64,000 nucleotides of DNA from Allobosea caraganae (lineage in GTDB: Bacteria > Pseudomonadota > Alphaproteobacteria > Rhizobiales > Beijerinckiaceae). The notes under the pieces were generated by a model, which was given only the letters and a program-made list of their open reading frames with translations, was not told the origin of the DNA and ran no database searches. This document shows positions 18,142-25,930 of this stretch, piece by piece. The translations under genes were made by a program, and so were the position numbers. Numbering within the stretch: the stretch's first letter is position 1; each line of letters begins with the position of its first letter. The DNA lies in NCBI RefSeq assembly GCF_003351345.1, contig NZ_QQTO01000035.1:1-64000 (forward strand), written 5' to 3'.

Positions 18142-19593
18142 TCAGCGCAGCGCGAGATGCCGCTCGAACCTCGCGCGTTTCGCGGCGAGCGCCTCGGCCA
18201 TCGCCTGGATCGGCTGGATTTCGCTATCGTCCGCGGCATCGCCGGCATCGGCCAGCAAAGGCCCGCCAATGCCTTGCCGGGCGAGGCGGGCGGCCCCGAG
18301 CGCCGGCCCGACAGCTGCGCTTTGCGAGCGCGTCAATGGCATGCCGATGGCGCTGGCGACGAGGTTTGCCCAAAGCGGGCTATGCGAGCCACCACCGACC
18401 AGCGCCACCTGTTCGGTCTTAGCCCCGGTCCAGAGCAGGGCGCGATGGCAATCGCCCAGCGCCAGCGCCACGCCTTCGAGCACGGCCTGCACCAGATGCA
18501 GCCTCGTCGTCGCCATGCTCAGCCCGGAAAAGGCTCCGGTGAGGCCGGCATCGTCATGCGGCGTGCGCTCCCCGGTGAGATAGGGCGTGAAGACCGGCGT
18601 CTCGCTGATCGGAATACCGGCCGCCTCGACCTCGCGGATCAGCTTCGGGATGTCGCTGGCGCCCACGATGCCTGCGACCCAGCTCAGCGCCGCACCGGCG
18701 CTGAGGATGCAGCCATTCTGCGCGAACAGCCCCTCGACCGCATGGCGATGCGTGTGCATGCCTTGCCCGCGCGCCGGCAGGAAACGGTCGTTGGCGAGGA
18801 AGTAGACGCCGGAGGTGCCGAGGCTGATCGAGGCCATGCCCGCCGCGACGATGCCGGCACCGACGCCGCCGCACATGTTGTCGCCGGCGCCGCCGACGAC
18901 CGGTGTCTGTGCCGCCATGCCCCAGCGTCGCGCGAGTTCGGGACGCAGCCCGCCGCTGACCTCGTGCGAAGCAATCAGGGCCGGCAATTGCCTGCGGTCC
19001 ACCCCGCAGGCCGAAAGCAGATCAGAGCTCCATTCCCGCGCCAGCGTATCCATCAGCAGCGTGGCGCTGGCATCGGCATGGTCGCTCGCCGCAACGCCGG
19101 TCAGCCGCAGCCGGACATAGTCCTTGGGCAGCAGGATGCGCTGTGTCTTCGCCAGGGTGTCCGGCTCGTGCCGGGCGAGCCAGAGCAGCTTTGGCGCGGG
19201 AAAGCCCACCATCGCGCGGCAGCCGACCAGCCCGGCGAAATCCGGCACGGCAGCTTCGATCTCGGCGCATTCGGCCGTGGCGCGGCCGTCATTCCACAGG
19301 AGCGCCGGCCGCAGCGGCCGATCGTTTGCATCGAGGCAGGTCACGCCGAGCATCTGGCCGGAGAGGCCGATCGCGCCGATCGCCGCCATGCGCTTCGGCT
19401 CGGCCGCAGCCAGGGCATCGAGTGTCGCGGCGACGGCCTGCCACCAATCCTCCGGCTCCTGCTCGCACCAGAGCGGCTGTGGGCGCGAGACGCTCAGCGG
19501 CGCCGCGGCTTCCGCGACGATGTGATCGCGCTCGTCGACGAGGACGGATTTGACGCCGGAGGTGCCGAGGTCGATGCCGAGGACGAGGGGCAC
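18142..19593 (-). CDS. xylB: Xylulokinase (FGGY carbohydrate kinase)
   Basis: The 483-residue protein starts at GTG 19593, six bases after the stop of the SorC gene. It has the FGGY signatures: GIDLGTSGVKS at the N-terminus, GLSGQMLG with WNDGRA after it, and GGSHSPLWANL near the C-terminus. Known reaction: ATP-dependent phosphorylation of D-xylulose to xylulose 5-phosphate. The neighbouring polyol dehydrogenase would supply a ketose such as D-xylulose from xylitol or arabitol, and the SorC gene would regulate both. Other FGGY substrates remain possible. Confidence 0.88.
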   Translation of the reverse strand: MPLVLGIDLGTSGVKSVLVDERDHIVAEAAAPLSVSRPQPLWCEQEPEDWWQAVAATLDALAAAEPKRMAAIGAIGLSGQMLGVTCLDANDRPLRPALLWNDGRATAECAEIEAAVPDFAGLVGCRAMVGFPAPKLLWLARHEPDTLAKTQRILLPKDYVRLRLTGVAASDHADASATLLMDTLAREWSSDLLSACGVDRRQLPALIASHEVSGGLRPELARRWGMAAQTPVVGGAGDNMCGGVGAGIVAAGMASISLGTSGVYFLANDRFLPARGQGMHTHRHAVEGLFAQNGCILSAGAALSWVAGIVGASDIPKLIREVEAAGIPISETPVFTPYLTGERTPHDDAGLTGAFSGLSMATTRLHLVQAVLEGVALALGDCHRALLWTGAKTEQVALVGGGSHSPLWANLVASAIGMPLTRSQSAAVGPALGAARLARQGIGGPLLADAGDAADDSEIQPIQAMAEALAAKRARFERHLALR

Positions 19594-19599
19594 GGCGGC

Positions 19600-20547
19600 T
19601 CAGTCTCGCAGCAGCTTCAGCGCCGCCGCGGCCGCCTGCTCGTCGGTGATCAGCACGGAGGCGAGCCTGGCGCGCAGCGCTGCCGCCAGCACCGCCGCCT
19701 TGTTGCTGCCGCCCGAGGCGAGGATCACCGTCGGAAGCTTGCGCAAGGCCTCGAGCGGCAGGGCGATGGCGCGCCGGTTGATCGGGTGGTCGATCGGCGC
19801 CCCATCCGCGTCGATGAACTGGCCGAGCATGTCGCCGACCGCGCCCTGCGCGGCAAGCTCCGCCACGCCGACATCGCGCGGCAGGCCGTAGCGCACCAGC
19901 AGCGAGCGCTCGCTCAGGTCGCCGGCGCTGAGGATGGCGACCTCGGTGGCGCGGATGCGCTCGAACGCGGCCTCGAACACGTCCTGCGCCACGATCGTAT
20001 CGCGCGATTGCGGCGTGCCCGCGTAGATCGGCGCCGCGAGGTAATGGCATTCGGCCTGCCAGCGCCGGGCCAGCTGGCTTGCGATCTCGAACGTGTTGAT
20101 CTCGATGCCATAGGTCAGGCCACCCATCATCGCGGTGACTTTCAGGTCGCGATACTGCCCCGGCCGCACGTGCCGGATCGTCTCGCGCAGGGTCGCCCCC
20201 CAGCCGACGCCGAAGCCGCCGGATGGCTTCTCCTCGATGATGCGCGAGACCAGCTCGCCGGCAGCTTTGCCGATCAGCGCCGGAATCTGCGCGGGGTCGG
20301 CCGGGGTCGGCACCACGATCGCCTCGCGCAGGCCGAATTCCTCGACGAGCCCACGCTCCAGCCGCACGCAGCTTTCGAGCCGGGAGTTGATGGTGATGTT
20401 GACCAGGCCGCTGCTGCGCGCCTCGACCAGGAGGCGGTTGACCCTCAGCCGGGTCATCTTCAGCCGGTCGGCGATCTCGGCCTGGGTCAGCCCCTCCATG
20501 TAATAGAGCCAGGCGGCTCTGACCTGGGTCTGTGCATCCTCCGGCAT
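19600..20547 (-). CDS. SorC/DeoR-type sugar-binding transcriptional regulator
   Basis: The 315-residue protein starts at ATG 20547 after an AGGA site. An N-terminal helix-turn-helix (LTQAEIADRLKMTRLRVNRLL, about 20-40) is followed by a sugar-phosphate-isomerase-like effector domain with GVGWGATLRE. SorC proteins bind a phosphorylated sugar and control polyol or sorbose operons. It sits between xylB and the divergent polyol dehydrogenase and probably acts on palindromes in the shared intergenic region. Confidence 0.9.
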   Translation of the reverse strand: MPEDAQTQVRAAWLYYMEGLTQAEIADRLKMTRLRVNRLLVEARSSGLVNITINSRLESCVRLERGLVEEFGLREAIVVPTPADPAQIPALIGKAAGELVSRIIEEKPSGGFGVGWGATLRETIRHVRPGQYRDLKVTAMMGGLTYGIEINTFEIASQLARRWQAECHYLAAPIYAGTPQSRDTIVAQDVFEAAFERIRATEVAILSAGDLSERSLLVRYGLPRDVGVAELAAQGAVGDMLGQFIDADGAPIDHPINRRAIALPLEALRKLPTVILASGGSNKAAVLAAALRARLASVLITDEQAAAAALKLLRD

Positions 20548-20796
20548 TGCGGCATCCTGATCGGCGGTCTGGGCGGCGTCGCCGCGGCCGCTCGCCGCCC
20601 TGCGATTCGGCCGGATGTTTTCTTATTTGCGTAGCTTGGCTTACATCGCTTCATCAGCTCTTCACAATGCGGCCAGGGCAGGCGGCTTCGGCCGAATCCG
20701 AGCTTGACCGCTACTAATGTAAGTCACAACATACATATGTTGCAAAAGCACATGTGCTGAAGGCCGATATGCCTGCTTCGGAGCGCTGATCCTGAG
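20548..20796. promoter_or_regulatory. Divergent regulatory region of the polyol module
   Basis: The 249-base gap is AT-rich at both ends. CTTACAT (20640-20646) and ATGTAAG (20717-20723) form a widely spaced inverted pair, each lying toward one of the two genes. Two further palindromes lie near the dehydrogenase gene and are listed separately. This is the natural place for SorC control of both units. Confidence 0.5.
20727..20758. promoter_or_regulatory. Candidate tandem operator for the SorC regulator
   Basis: CAACATACATATGTTG (20727-20742) is a palindrome with two central mismatches. AGCACATGTGCT (20747-20758) is a perfect 12-base palindrome. Their centres are 18 bases apart, about two helical turns, which suits cooperative binding. 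Assignment to SorC is inferred from position only. Confidence 0.5.
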
Positions 20797-21846
20797 ATGT
20801 CCCGTGCCGTCTTCCTCCACGCCGCCGGCGATGCGCGCGTCGCGCCCTTCAACTTGCGCGAAGGCGCCCCCGGCGAGACGCTCCTGGACGTCGCCGCGGT
20901 CGGGCTCTGCGGCAGCGACCTGCATTATTACAAGGATGGCGGCATCGGCTCGGCCGTGATCACCGAGCCCTTCGTGCCCGGCCATGAGTTCAGCGGCTGG
21001 CTGACCGAGGATCTGCCGGAACTCGGGCTCGCACGTGGGGCGCTGGTGGCGGTCGATCCCAACCAGGCCTGCGGTCATTGCGAGCATTGCGAGGCCGGCC
21101 ATCCCAACCTTTGTCCCGAAGTCGTCTTCATCGGCGCGCCGCCGCATGACGGCGCGATGACCGAGCGCATCTGGGTGCCGACATCGCAGATCGTCGCGGT
21201 GCCGCAGGAATTCACGCCGACCGACGCGGTGATGCTGGAGCCGCTCGGCGTCGCCATCCACGCGGTCGATCTCGCCAAGCCGCGCCTGTTGGAGCGGGTG
21301 GCGCTGATCGGCTGCGGGCCGATCGGATTGCTGATCCTGCAGGTGCTGAAGGCGGTCGGCGCCGGCGAGGTCCTCGCTTGCGACCCGCAGCCGCATCGCC
21401 GAGAGCTGGCTCTGAAGCTTGGCGCGAGCAAGGCCGGCGCCAGCGTCGAGGACATCGCCGCCTGGACCCAAGGGGAGGGCTTGCCCCTGGTGATCGAGGC
21501 GACGAACGCGCCCGAGGGCTTCCGCGACGCAGTCCGCGCAGCCCGCATCGGCGGGCGCGTCGTCCTCGTCGGCATTCCCGACGGCGACACCTATGTCTTG
21601 CCGGCCTCGGAAGCCCGCCGGCGCGGCCTCTCGATCAAGTTCTCGCGCCGCATGGGCCATGTCTATCCGCGCGCGATCGAACTCGTCGCGCTGGGCAAGG
21701 TCGATGTCGAGGCGGTGGTCAGCCACCGCTTCGCATTGGAGGAGGGCCCCGATGCCTTCCGCCGCCACGCCGCAAACGAGCCGGGCATGGTGAAGAGCCT
21801 GATCTACCCGCCGCAGCAGAGCGAGCGACGCGGGCAGGGCGGCTGA
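20797..21846 (+). CDS. Zinc-dependent polyol/alcohol dehydrogenase (sorbitol or L-idonate dehydrogenase-like)
   Basis: The 349-residue protein belongs to the medium-chain dehydrogenases. GLCGSDLHYYKDG contains the catalytic-zinc Cys, GHEFSG follows, and four clustered cysteines (CGHCEHCEAGHPNLC) bind the structural zinc. GCGPIGLL is the NAD(P)-binding loop. Members oxidise sorbitol, xylitol, L-idonate or threonine. Divergence from a SorC regulator and xylulokinase favours a polyol. The start has no strong Shine-Dalgarno. Confidence 0.88.
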   Translation: MSRAVFLHAAGDARVAPFNLREGAPGETLLDVAAVGLCGSDLHYYKDGGIGSAVITEPFVPGHEFSGWLTEDLPELGLARGALVAVDPNQACGHCEHCEAGHPNLCPEVVFIGAPPHDGAMTERIWVPTSQIVAVPQEFTPTDAVMLEPLGVAIHAVDLAKPRLLERVALIGCGPIGLLILQVLKAVGAGEVLACDPQPHRRELALKLGASKAGASVEDIAAWTQGEGLPLVIEATNAPEGFRDAVRAARIGGRVVLVGIPDGDTYVLPASEARRRGLSIKFSRRMGHVYPRAIELVALGKVDVEAVVSHRFALEEGPDAFRRHAANEPGMVKSLIYPPQQSERRGQGG

Positions 21847-21856
21847 TCGGCCGGCC

Positions 21857-22135
21857 TCAGCCGAGGCGGCGGACGACCGGGCCGCCGCCGCGTGACCCCG
21901 GGCGATGGGCGCCAAACGGCCGGACTCCGTACCAGCCCTCGACGCCGATCGCGCCGGCCGGAAATTCATCGACCGGCTCGAAGATCCAGCATTTCAGCCT
22001 GGTCCGCTCGGCCTCGGTTGGCGCGTCGTTGCACGCGTCCCAGTGCGAGCGCTTCCAGAAGGCATGGCCCTGCAAGGCGCTGGCGGCCAGCGCGCCAGCC
22101 GTGAGCAGCGTTGCGATGACGAGCCTGGCCAGCAC
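21857..22135 (-). CDS. Small secreted protein of unknown function
   Basis: The frame is open further upstream, but the GTG at 22135 has a strong GGAGG seven bases before it and opens a signal peptide (VLARLVIATLLTAGALAAS ending in QGHA). The mature part of about 65 residues has two cysteines and the segment CWIFEPVDEFPAGAIGVEGW, ending in basic PVVRRLG. I do not recognise a family. It stands alone, convergent with the polyol dehydrogenase, and diverges from the Ku operon. Confidence 0.6.
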   Translation of the reverse strand: MLARLVIATLLTAGALAASALQGHAFWKRSHWDACNDAPTEAERTRLKCWIFEPVDEFPAGAIGVEGWYGVRPFGAHRPGSRGGGPVVRRLG

Positions 22136-22242
22136 GCGCGATCCTCCGCCCGGACTGCACCCGGGTCGTACCTTCCACCGGTCCCCCTCGCGATAACGCC
22201 GCTCAAGTCTTTCTGAAGCGTAAACATTGCCGTTTGAAGGGC

Positions 22243-22267
22243 GGAACCCATCGCGCGCCCCGCCGTT
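22243..22267 (+). promoter_or_regulatory. Sigma-EcfG-type promoter of the Ku/LigD operon
   Basis: GGAAC (22243-22247), a 16-base spacer and CGTT (22264-22267) match the alphaproteobacterial general-stress consensus GGAAC-N16/17-CGTT exactly. The box ends 34 bases before the start codon of the first gene. Control by a general stress sigma factor is inferred. Confidence 0.75.
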
Positions 22268-22301
22268 TCCTCCCTCAGGTGTTGCGTCGCGGGAGGAGCA
22301 G

Positions 22302-22535
22302 ATGCGCGTATCGGCGAAGGACCGGCTCATCATGGCGCTCTGCGCCCAGCTGCGCGCCGAGCGCGAGACCAGGGCGGCCTTCATGGCCGCGATCGCCAAT
22401 GGCCAGCTCGACCCCGAAATCCTGACCGCGATCCTCTCGGACCCAGTACCGGTGATCACCCAGGCCGACCTGAACCGGGCCGAGGCGCTGGCGCGCCACT
22501 ATGCGCAGCCGGCCGAGCGGCAGGAGGCCGCGTGA
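22302..22535 (+). CDS. 77-residue protein encoded upstream of Ku
   Basis: ATG 22302 has GGGAGGAG upstream and lies 34 bases after a stress-type promoter. The product is helical and charged, with MRVSAKDRLIMALCAQLRAE at the N-terminus and no membrane segment. It is the first gene of the operon, and its stop overlaps the Ku start (TGATG). The family is not recognised. The coupling suggests a DNA-repair or stress-related function, but no motif shows it. Confidence 0.7.
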   Translation: MRVSAKDRLIMALCAQLRAERETRAAFMAAIANGQLDPEILTAILSDPVPVITQADLNRAEALARHYAQPAERQEAA

Positions 22536-23395
22536 TGGCGCCGCGTCCGGCCTGGAAGGGCTATCTCAAGCTCTCGCTCGTCTCCTGCGCCGTCGAACTG
22601 ACCGGCGCGACCGACCAGAGCGAGAAGGTCTCGTTCCGCGTCATCAACCGCAAGACCGGCAATACGGTGCGGCGCCAGTATGTCGACGGCGTCACCGGCA
22701 AGCCCGTCGCCGACGAGGACGAGGTCAAGGGCTACGAGATCGGCGACGACGAGTACCTGCTGGTCGAGGAGGACGAGATCGAGGCCGTCCAGATCGAATC
22801 CTCGCATACGCTGGCGATCGAGAGCTTCGTCGATCGCGCCGACATCCCGCAGATCTACTTCGATACGCCCTACTACCTGACGCCGGCCGATGATGTCTCC
22901 GAAGAGGCCTTTGCCGTCATTCGCGAGGCGATGGCGAAGCAGAAGAAGGCCGGGCTCGCCCGCATCGTGCTCTATCGCCGCGAGCGCCCGGTGATGATCG
23001 AGCCTTTCGACAAGGGCCTGCTGCTGACGACGCTGCGCTACGACAAGACCGTGCGCAAGCCGGACGAGGTCTTCGGCGACCGGGCAAAGACGAAGCTCGA
23101 CCCGGACCTGATCGAACTCGCCAGCCACATCATCGACAAGAAGCAGGCGGCGTTCGATCCGTCGGGCTTCGACGACCGCTATCAGGATGCGCTGCTCGAG
23201 CTGATCCAGGCCAAGCAGAAGGGCAAGAAGCCGCCGACGGTGCGGCCGGCCGAGCGCCCAGCCAACGTCGTCAACCTGTTCGATGCGCTCAAGAAGAGCT
23301 TGGCCGGAGAAAGCGACGGGGAGGCCGAGGCCAAGGCGCCCAAGGCCAAGCGGTCACCTGCCAAGGCATCGTCCCGCCCGCGGAAAAGCGCTTGA
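22535..23395 (+). CDS. ku: Bacterial Ku DNA end-binding protein
   Basis: The ATG at 22535 fits CAGGAGG seven bases upstream; a GTG three bases before it is too close. The 286-residue product has the Ku core: WKGYLKLSLVSCAVEL at the N-terminus, RRQYVDGVTGKPV, and YFDTPYYLTP near residue 107. A lysine-rich tail ends in KASSRPRKSA. Ku homodimers bind double-strand ends and recruit LigD for non-homologous end joining. LigD follows 15 bases later. Confidence 0.95.
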   Translation: MAPRPAWKGYLKLSLVSCAVELTGATDQSEKVSFRVINRKTGNTVRRQYVDGVTGKPVADEDEVKGYEIGDDEYLLVEEDEIEAVQIESSHTLAIESFVDRADIPQIYFDTPYYLTPADDVSEEAFAVIREAMAKQKKAGLARIVLYRRERPVMIEPFDKGLLLTTLRYDKTVRKPDEVFGDRAKTKLDPDLIELASHIIDKKQAAFDPSGFDDRYQDALLELIQAKQKGKKPPTVRPAERPANVVNLFDALKKSLAGESDGEAEAKAPKAKRSPAKASSRPRKSA

Positions 23396-23410
23396 TCGTG
23401 GAGCTCCGGC

Positions 23411-25930
23411 ATGGCGGCCAATCTCGATCTCTACCGCGCCAAGCGCGACTTCAAGCAGACCAGGGAGCCGAAGGGCAAGGCCGCCGCTCGCGGCAAGGCG
23501 CAGATGGCCGGCGGCGCCTTCGTCATTCACAAGCACGCCGCGACGCGCCTGCACTACGATCTCCGGCTGGAGCACGACGGCGTGCTCTGGTCCTGGGCGG
23601 TGACGCGCGGCCCGAGCCTCGATCCGGCCGAGAAACGGCTTGCCGTCCATGTCGAGGACCATCCGCTCGACTACGGCTCCTTCGAGGGCACGATCCCCAA
23701 GGGCAATTATGGCGCTGGCGCCGTCATCGTCTGGGACGAGGGGCAATGGCTCCCGGAGGCCGATCCGGTCCGCGGCATGGAGAAGGGCCATCTCGCCTTC
23801 GAGCTGAAGGGTCACAAGCTCGCCGGCAAATGGCACCTTGTCCGGCTGAAGCCCCGCCGCGGCGAGAAGCGCGACAACTGGCTGCTGATCAAGGTCGAGG
23901 ACGGTTTCGCGCGCGATGACGAGGATATCCTCGAGACGGCACCGGCCTCGGTGAAGTCCGGTCTGACCATCGAGGATGTCGAGCAGGGGCGTGTCCCGCT
24001 GGCCGAGACGAAGTCCCGCAAGGTGCAGGACGCGAAGCCGGCACCCACGAGAAAGGCAGCCGCGGCCAAATCCGCGAGCACTGCCAGCGCGCTGCCGGCC
24101 TTCGTCAAACCTTGCCTTGCCACGCTGGAAGAGAAGCCCCCGACTGGCGAAACCTGGCTCCACGAGGTCAAGTTCGACGGCTACCGGACGCAGGCCCGCA
24201 TCGAGGACGGCAAGGTCAAGCTGCTGACGCGCACCGGGCTGGATTGGACCAACCGCTTCGGCAAGGCGATCCCCTCGGCCTTCGGCGCATTGCCTTGCGA
24301 TGCGGCGCTGATCGACGGCGAGATCGTCGTGCTCGGCGAGAACGGCATCTCGTCCTTCTCGCATTTGCAGGAGGCGCTCTCCGAGGAGCGATCGGACGGC
24401 ATGGTCTACTTCGGCTTCGACCTGCTTCATCTCGACGGCGAGGATCTGCGCGACGATCCCCTGCTCGCGCGCAAGGAGCGTCTCGAAGCTCTGTTGCAGG
24501 ATACTCCGCATGACGGGCCATTGCGTTACAGCGAGCACTTCATCGAGCCCGGCCAGACCATGCTGCGCCATGCCTGCCGGATGGGGCTGGAGGGCGTCAT
24601 CTCGAAGCGCGCCGATGCGCCTTATCGCAGCGGCCGTGGCCGCGACTGGGTCAAGTCGAAATGCACGCAGCGCCAGGAATTCGTCATCGCCGGCTATGTG
24701 CCGTCCAAGGCGTCGCGCAACCAGCTCGGCTCGCTGGTGATGGGCTATCACGAGGGCGGCGAGTTGAAGCCGGCCGGTCGCGTCGGCACCGGCTTCAGCC
24801 GCAAGTCGGCTGCTGCGCTGAAGGCGAAGCTGGATGCGATCGCCTCCGATGTCTCGCCCTTCCAGGGCAAGGCGGGCCGCGAGCGCGGCATCGTCTGGGT
24901 CAAGCCGGAACTCGTCGCCGAAATCGAGTTCGGCGCCTGGACCGCCTCGAAAACCCTGCGCCATTCTGCTTTCATGGGTCTCCGCGAGGACAAGCCGGCG
25001 GATGAGGTCGTGGCCGAGACGCCGCGGCCGCCGCCGAAAGCAAAGGCGCGCCAGGCCATGCAGAATTCAGCGCCCAAGGCGACGACCGGCATCAAGCTGA
25101 GCAAGCCCGACAAGGTGCTCTGGCCGGATATCGGCTTCACCAAGCAGAACCTGCTCGACTATTACGCCGCCATCTGGCCGCACATGGCGCCCTATGTCGT
25201 CGACCGCCCGCTCAGCCTGCTGCGCGCGCCCGATGGCATCGAGGCGCACCGCTTCTTCCAGAAGCACGCGATGCCCGGCATGTCCGACGCCGTCAGCACC
25301 ATGAAGGACCCCGATGGGGGCGAGGAACTGCTCTTCATCCGGGATTTCGACGGGCTCGCCGCGCTGGTCCAGCTCGGCGTCGTCGAGGTCCATGTCTGGG
25401 GCGCCAAGATCGACGCGATCGAGACGCCCGACCAGGTCATCTTCGATCTCGATCCCGATCCCGGCGTCGATGTCGCCAGGGTCCGCGACGCAGCGCAGAC
25501 GGTGCGCCAGCGCCTGACCGAACTCGGCTTCGAGAGCTATCTCAAGACTTCCGGCGGCAAGGGCTTTCACGTCGTCATGTCGTTGAAGCCGAAGGCCGAC
25601 TGGACCGAGGTCAAGGAATTTTCGCGGGATTTCGCCAAGGCGATGGAGCAGGCCGAGCCGAAGCTCTACACCGCGACGCTGTCGAAGAAGGCGCGCAAGG
25701 GCCGCATCTTCATCGACTACTTGCGCAATGGCCGCGGCTCGACCGCGATCGCGCCCTTCTCGTCGCGGGCGCGGCCGGGGGCCGCCGTGTCGATGCCGGT
25801 GGCGTGGGAGGAGCTGGCCAAGGGGCTGAAGCCGGACCAGTTCCGCGCGCCCGACCTGATGAAGGGCTTGCCGAAGCAGGACGATCCCTGGGCCGGCTTC
25901 TTCGAGCCCAGTCGCTCGCTGAAACGCTAG
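23411..25930 (+). CDS. ligD: ATP-dependent DNA ligase D (PE-LIG-POL)
   Basis: The 839-residue protein contains all three LigD activities. The 3'-phosphoesterase domain (about 35-165) has HKHAATRLHYDLRLE and IPKGNYGAG. The ligase domain (about 235-540) has the nucleotidyl lysine K254 in EVKFDGYR and the later motif EGVISKR. The primase/polymerase domain (about 565-839) has the metal-binding DLDPDP. The domain order matches Pseudomonas-type LigD. It works with Ku to process and seal DNA ends. Its last four bases overlap the end of the convergent carboxylase gene. Confidence 0.97.
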   Translation: MAANLDLYRAKRDFKQTREPKGKAAARGKAQMAGGAFVIHKHAATRLHYDLRLEHDGVLWSWAVTRGPSLDPAEKRLAVHVEDHPLDYGSFEGTIPKGNYGAGAVIVWDEGQWLPEADPVRGMEKGHLAFELKGHKLAGKWHLVRLKPRRGEKRDNWLLIKVEDGFARDDEDILETAPASVKSGLTIEDVEQGRVPLAETKSRKVQDAKPAPTRKAAAAKSASTASALPAFVKPCLATLEEKPPTGETWLHEVKFDGYRTQARIEDGKVKLLTRTGLDWTNRFGKAIPSAFGALPCDAALIDGEIVVLGENGISSFSHLQEALSEERSDGMVYFGFDLLHLDGEDLRDDPLLARKERLEALLQDTPHDGPLRYSEHFIEPGQTMLRHACRMGLEGVISKRADAPYRSGRGRDWVKSKCTQRQEFVIAGYVPSKASRNQLGSLVMGYHEGGELKPAGRVGTGFSRKSAAALKAKLDAIASDVSPFQGKAGRERGIVWVKPELVAEIEFGAWTASKTLRHSAFMGLREDKPADEVVAETPRPPPKAKARQAMQNSAPKATTGIKLSKPDKVLWPDIGFTKQNLLDYYAAIWPHMAPYVVDRPLSLLRAPDGIEAHRFFQKHAMPGMSDAVSTMKDPDGGEELLFIRDFDGLAALVQLGVVEVHVWGAKIDAIETPDQVIFDLDPDPGVDVARVRDAAQTVRQRLTELGFESYLKTSGGKGFHVVMSLKPKADWTEVKEFSRDFAKAMEQAEPKLYTATLSKKARKGRIFIDYLRNGRGSTAIAPFSSRARPGAAVSMPVAWEELAKGLKPDQFRAPDLMKGLPKQDDPWAGFFEPSRSLKR

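Noticed and set aside
18133..20634. Plus-strand open frame of 833 residues
   Set aside because: It lies opposite xylulokinase and SorC, whose motifs are unmistakable.
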